Assembly (NCBI RefSeq): GCF_001015055.1
Contig: NZ_BBWZ01000019.1
Location: forward strand, 17,906 to 81,905
Direction: 5' to 3'
From: Aneurinibacillus tyrosinisolvens
GTDB lineage: Bacteria; Bacillota; Bacilli; Aneurinibacillales; Aneurinibacillaceae
DNA: 64,000 nucleotides
Shown here: piece after piece, positions 59,894-64,000 of the stretch
Position numbering within the stretch: position 1 is the stretch's first letter
How the letters are laid out: each line of letters opens with the position of its first letter
Program-made: the position numbers and the translations under genes
The notes under the pieces: generated by a model
Databases searched by the model: none
The model's input: the letters and a program-made list of their open reading frames with translations, nothing else
Told to the model about the DNA's origin: nothing

Positions 59894-61574
59894 CTTTCTT
59901 TTCCTCCTTTTTTGAGATAAGTCCTGCAATCCAGGCGTTTGCAACAGTAGGGAAATCTAATTCATCTTCATGCAGCGCATTTAATAACAGTTGCGGCATT
60001 CGCTTTTCCGCCGAAATATATAAACGCATTACCGTATCCATAAACATTTGTTTATCCCCTGCCCGTGTTGCGTTAAGCAGACGATAAGCAACTTGCTCTG
60101 CCTTTCTTTCTCCGATTTCCTGTTGAACGTAAAACCCGCTTCGGTAGAGCGATTTTACTTTGTCACTTTCTTTTCTCGCATCGAAAGCCACGTTTATCCC
60201 TCCTTTTTGATACCGTTGATAGAAATGTCGAATCAAAACAGCGTGTAAAACTTCAGAAGAAATAAAATTAGAATCTATGTTTTCACGGAAATATGTAATC
60301 AAGAGAGGCTTCGGATCTCGATGCCGAAGGATTTCATGTACAAGCGAATCACGTAACGAATAGGACAGCTTCGTAAATAAAACGTGATGTTCCATGAAAA
60401 GCTTGCATATAGCGGGTGTAAGTATTAAGTAGTCTAGAAGTGTCTTCTTGGAGGAATAGTCTGACTCGTATTCTAAAAATAAATAGTGCTTAATGAGAGT
60501 GTCATGAGATTTCTGCTGTGTTTCTCGGACGATATCAAAGACAATTTCGTCAAAAACTTTGTTTTTCTCTTTTGAAAGGGCGTAACTTTCGTTCACATGA
60601 AGAAGCTCATGAAACGTGCCTTCGAGCTGAACAAATAATGATTTTTTTCCTGAAATCACCGCTCCAGCGGGTGCACAAAACAAAATAAGTTTTGCTATTG
60701 CTGACATAGGGATGGTTAGGTTGCCTCTTCCCTCCCAGGTGAAATTAATCGCATTTTTTGCGCTTAATGCTAAAGGTGAAAAATTGCCCTCATTGTATTC
60801 TTCAAACGCATAAAAACCGTCAAAGAAGCTACAACGGTTAATATGATTGGTTATGTATTCCCTCATTTGTTCAAGGTTTAATTTTTTGAACGGGCGCTTT
60901 AACTTTGTCAGATGAGTGTGATTGCATTCTTCCAACCATTGTGTGATTTCCTGTTCGGTTTCTGCTGTCTTCAATAGCTGGGTGAACTGATATTCTTCTA
61001 TAGCCGGAACGATATAATCTTTTCGAAATAATTCTACTTGCTCTGGAATGTTCAAATCATTCTTTACAACATTTAAGAAACTAACCTGTCCAAAATACGG
61101 ACCGAGTACGACCGCTTTAAAATAGTTTGAGGTTAATTTATCATGGATGACTTTGGTTCCGATCCGTTGGCAATACAGCGAAACTTCTTCTTCTAAATTT
61201 AGGGTATATTCTTTACTCTTGCGTATCTGTTCACCTAAAGAAAGAGCCTCCTGCGCTGCTGCTAGGTCAGAAAAATACTTGCCGATTTTGTCATTCAACG
61301 ATTTTATAATATCGTCCATGACTTTCTTTGCTTCTTTTTTTCCTGAACGAAAACGCCATAATGCTTGCTCTAAACGGTAAACATCACGCTTCAAAACGCT
61401 ATATTTATCTAAAAAGAAGTGGAAATAGGATTCTGGAAGCATTTCTAGGTCCATAATGGAGAGTTGTAACCCATCGTCTTTTACTTGAACTTTGTGATTG
61501 GCTTGTTTCATAATACGATAAAAACCAACCAGACCCTGAGAGATATGCCACTCCCCCATTTGTAATGAAATCAT
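59880..61574 (-). CDS. cas8b1: Cas8 (Cst1-like large subunit, type I-B)
   Basis: 564 residues, the right size and position (between cas6 and cas7) for the Cst1/Cas8b1 large subunit of Tneap-type I-B systems. The fold is largely helical, with a central L-A-L-S-A-K-N-A-I-N-F-T-W-E-G-R-G-N segment. It recognises the PAM and helps recruit Cas3. Large subunits diverge quickly, so the call rests on context plus this pattern. ATG overlaps cas6 by 4 bp. Confidence 0.8.
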   Translation of the reverse strand: MISLQMGEWHISQGLVGFYRIMKQANHKVQVKDDGLQLSIMDLEMLPESYFHFFLDKYSVLKRDVYRLEQALWRFRSGKKEAKKVMDDIIKSLNDKIGKYFSDLAAAQEALSLGEQIRKSKEYTLNLEEEVSLYCQRIGTKVIHDKLTSNYFKAVVLGPYFGQVSFLNVVKNDLNIPEQVELFRKDYIVPAIEEYQFTQLLKTAETEQEITQWLEECNHTHLTKLKRPFKKLNLEQMREYITNHINRCSFFDGFYAFEEYNEGNFSPLALSAKNAINFTWEGRGNLTIPMSAIAKLILFCAPAGAVISGKKSLFVQLEGTFHELLHVNESYALSKEKNKVFDEIVFDIVRETQQKSHDTLIKHYLFLEYESDYSSKKTLLDYLILTPAICKLFMEHHVLFTKLSYSLRDSLVHEILRHRDPKPLLITYFRENIDSNFISSEVLHAVLIRHFYQRYQKGGINVAFDARKESDKVKSLYRSGFYVQQEIGERKAEQVAYRLLNATRAGDKQMFMDTVMRLYISAEKRMPQLLLNALHEDELDFPTVANAWIAGLISKKEEKKDEQK

Positions 61575-62302
61575 CCTGTAATCACCTCCTCTACTTCAAC
61601 TAGTCCAAATCCTAATTGTGTTCGGTGTCCAATACCGCAATCATACAAACATTGCAAATCTTCGTAATGCCCTTCAAGTTGAATCCACCCCTTTTGTGCC
61701 GTAAAGTACAGGGTTTTTATAGGGGAATCTTCTAAATGAAAGGCTTCTTTGACCACTTGTTTTGTCAGTCTCGATGATTGAATACGGATGGGCTTTCGTA
61801 AAGAACGACCTTGAATCCGCTTAATAGTAAGCTCACAAATGTAATTCAATTCATTCTCAAAGTCCGGTGATGAGATAAGCACAGGTTTGTTCTGCTTATT
61901 TTCGAGTAGCAGCGGGGATAGAAGGCGGAAAACAACTGCCGATGTACGCGGAGTGAGCTTCTTGTCCTGTAGCATACGAATCCCGATTAATCTAAGTTGG
62001 AAGTCTCTATAGGTAAAAGTCTTTTCATCCTGACTTCCGTTGAATAGATGCATGATGAACTCGTAAGATGAGCTGCTGATAGTTACATCCAGCTGTTCAG
62101 CATATATGTATTCATCGTCCATCCTCATTTTTTTAAAGTATGTTGAAAAAGTAAAGGGCTTGATTTGTGCTTTATTGACCTCGAAGAAATTCGTATAAAA
62201 ATCTTCCGAAGAACGCCGGATACACTCCTTAATAATGGATAGAATTCCAAGGCGATAAGAAACAGGAAGTTTGTCGATTTTAAAGGTTAAACGTAATTTC
62301 AT
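61571..62302 (-). CDS. cas6: Cas6 crRNA-processing endoribonuclease
   Basis: I choose ATG 62302 because AAAGGAGGTGAGAAC precedes it; an upstream in-frame start would sit in the promoter. The 243-residue protein ends with the Gly-rich loop G-I-G-H-R-T-Q-L-G-F-G-L-V-E-V typical of Cas6. Two ferredoxin-like halves are suggested by the strand pattern. Cas6 cuts the repeat transcript to make crRNAs. First gene of the cas operon. Confidence 0.92.
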   Translation of the reverse strand: MKLRLTFKIDKLPVSYRLGILSIIKECIRRSSEDFYTNFFEVNKAQIKPFTFSTYFKKMRMDDEYIYAEQLDVTISSSSYEFIMHLFNGSQDEKTFTYRDFQLRLIGIRMLQDKKLTPRTSAVVFRLLSPLLLENKQNKPVLISSPDFENELNYICELTIKRIQGRSLRKPIRIQSSRLTKQVVKEAFHLEDSPIKTLYFTAQKGWIQLEGHYEDLQCLYDCGIGHRTQLGFGLVEVEEVITG

Positions 62303-62482
62303 GTTCTCACCTCCTTTTAGTTTATTTTTATAATGCAGCTTACCTAGAAAATAATACCAACAAAAATGGCTGGTTGGAAATGTTTTTAAATAAACAAAAA
62401 GAGGCACTCCATAAATATAGAGCACCTTTTTCCGCTACGTTGATGTAAAATGTATGAATTAATTCTTCCGAGACTAATTCAT
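62303..62482 (-). promoter_or_regulatory. Upstream region of the cas operon
   Basis: Minus-strand -10-like TATTAT (62356-62351), an inverted repeat CCAAC / GTTGG (62357-62377), and a partial TGTTTA..AAACA dyad (62381-62396). One very degenerate CRISPR-like repeat sits at about 62424-62452. Confidence 0.45.
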
Positions 62483-63625
62483 ATTTATATCCCTTTATGT
62501 TCAGATAAAACTACCGCAAATAATCCCGTTATTGGTTTTTTTGATTCAGCTTTATATCCCACTACGTTCAGATAAAACTACAATAGATGCAGGGGAGGGA
62601 TTTATCTTGGTTCACTTTATATCCCACTACGTTCAGATAAAACTTAACTTCTTTCCCTTTCATGCCCATCAATTCAACCTTTATATCCCACTACGTTCAG
62701 ATAAAACATAATTACCATTACAACAATTCAACATGGCATAACCTTTATATCCCACTACGTTCAGATAAAACGCAGAACGTCGATGACTTTCTTTCTATCG
62801 GGAAATACTTTATATCCCACTACGTTCAGATAAAACTAATTCACAATGTTTTCCCGCACTCCTGAGACATTGACCTTTATATCCCACTATGTTCAGATAA
62901 AACTAGTATTCATACGGATTCAAAGGACAATTTACCTCTCTTTATATCCCACTACGTTCAGATAAAACACTAGAGTATAAAGTAGCATACATGAGGGATA
63001 TTGACTTTATATCCCACTGCGTTCAGATAAAACGATGCTCTTTGTGGCATTGTTCCAGTTCTTTTTTGCGGCTTTATATCCCACTACGTTCAGATAAAAC
63101 AAATCAAGAAGGTTTTCGAATGATTGACCAGAAGCTTCCTTTATATCCCACTACGTTCAGATAAAACCCAACCTATTGTCCAATTGAGGATGAACTTTCC
63201 CCATCTTTATATCCCACTACGTTCAGATAAAACTTTAGGCGGAGTCAAAGGAAGGGCAATCCTGATTGACTTTATATCCCACTACGTTCAGATAAAACGA
63301 TGCTGTAAAAGAAGCAACGATTGATAAGGCAAAGCCCTTTATATCCCACTACGTTCAGATTAAAGACTCCTGTACCACTCGATAATGTCTCCGTCTACTG
63401 TCTTTATATCCCACTACGTTCAGATAAAACGTCATTTATGCGATTCAACAGAGTTTAATAAGTGGACTTTATATCCCACTACGTTCAGATAAAACGGCAC
63501 CCGGCACTGTCCCGGCACATGATTTAATTGTCTTTATATCCCACTACGTTCAGATAAAACGAAAACGGGTATGAGACTTTGGGCTGACATTGCCGACTTT
63601 ATATCCCACTACGTTCAGATAAAAC
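62483..63625 (-). CRISPR. CRISPR array 2 (18 repeats, 17 spacers)
   Basis: All repeats are the type A form ending TTCAGATAAAAC (one ends GATTAAAG). The left-most repeat is degenerate (TATATCCCTTTATG) and the right-most is perfect, so the leader is on the right and transcription runs leftwards. No type B repeats occur here. Confidence 0.97.
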
Positions 63626-64000
63626 CCTTATTTTAACGCTGTCAAAACCTTGATTTAACAAGGTTTGTAATATGCCAATCTTTTGTGTTTTGCAGTACAT
63701 CGGCAGTCGTGTTTTTTAGAACTTTCGAAAAACCTCTGTTACCCCTTTATTATCAAGGCATTGAAGCATTTTTGCCAAAAATAGATCTACTGCAAATAAC
63801 CATCAATACTATTTAATTTTATTATAAGTAATTCAGCTAGAGAAATAAATCGATTTCATGCTTTTCTCTTCCATACACTATTTTTTTAATATCTTTCGAA
63901 TTTGCCACTGGTACAGGTATAGAGAGTTCTCTTTTTTCATTGATATCGTATGTAATTATGAAATTGATTCACTTATATAGTCTTTAAAAAAGCAGCCATT
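63626..64000 (-). promoter_or_regulatory. Leader region of CRISPR array 2; no gene seen
   Basis: AT-rich, no convincing ORF. It contains AACCTTG / CAAGGTT (63645-63664) and GATCTACTGCAAA (63784-63796), the latter shared with the array 1 leader. Confidence 0.55.

Noticed and set aside
53291..63625. Self-targeting spacers against this window
   Set aside because: I compared several spacers by eye with the window and saw no match; a complete search would need an alignment tool, so I make no claim.

Overview
The window looks like part of a large conjugative plasmid or integrative conjugative element from a low-GC Gram-positive bacterium of the order Bacillales. The basis is strong AGGAGG-type ribosome binding sites with many TTG/GTG starts, sigma-A type promoters, S-layer-homology (SLH) surface proteins, a copper-amine-oxidase-like stalk domain, a UvrX/YolD-type mutasome pair with a LexA/DinR box, and a PrgI/VirB4 (FATA-type) type IV secretion system. 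The SLH and stalk proteins suggest Paenibacillaceae-like bacteria (Brevibacillus, Aneurinibacillus, Paenibacillus), but I cannot name the species. No relaxase, coupling protein or replication initiator lies in the window, so the ends of the element are outside it.

Layout. 1-8.3 kb: cell-surface region with a nine-repeat SLH protein, a second SLH protein, a NERD-domain membrane protein and small unknowns. 8.5-10.4 kb: minus-strand N6-adenine methyltransferase with small partners. 10.4-18.4 kb: DNA-processing region with a plasmid-encoded DnaN-like sliding clamp, a SNF2-type helicase split by a 2.7 kb group II intron (reverse transcriptase/maturase with HNH), and an acidic protein ending in the clamp-binding motif QFSLF. 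18.8-31.2 kb: conjugation operon (pilin-like protein, PrgI, VirB4, a 3D-domain/VirB6-like protein broken by a T7 frameshift, M23 peptidase, membrane proteins). 31.4-40.4 kb: Rad52-like annealing protein, many small unknowns, a Dam-type methyltransferase with a zinc-ribbon head, a decayed gene, and an SOS-controlled Y-family polymerase with YolD. 40.5-43.3 kb: a frameshifted RES-domain protein followed by a SIR2 protein, a likely NAD-targeting defence pair. 43.5-49.3 kb: secreted CHAP hydrolase, then a cluster of micro-genes (membrane peptides, FlgM-like peptides), a four-repeat DNA-binding-like protein, and a second NERD protein. 49.5-53.2 kb: acetyltransferase, tyrosine recombinase, a protein made of twelve C-x4-C-x9-C-x2-H modules, and a recombinase remnant. 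53.3-63.6 kb: a type I-B (Cst/Tneap-like) CRISPR-Cas locus, cas6-cas8-cas7-cas5-cas3 on the minus strand, flanked by arrays of 38 and 18 repeats with leaders on their right-hand sides; cas1, cas2 and cas4 are absent.

Regulation is the unusual part. Nearly every transcription unit between 10 and 50 kb has an intrinsic-terminator-like hairpin with a T-run in its 5' leader, and further terminators interrupt the conjugation operon, so readthrough or antitermination is probably needed. Two leaders share a hairpin with the apical sequence TCAAGCGAG. Several promoters carry a TGTTTA-N2-TAAACA dyad a fixed distance (about two helical turns) upstream of the -10 box, suggesting an element-wide repressor.
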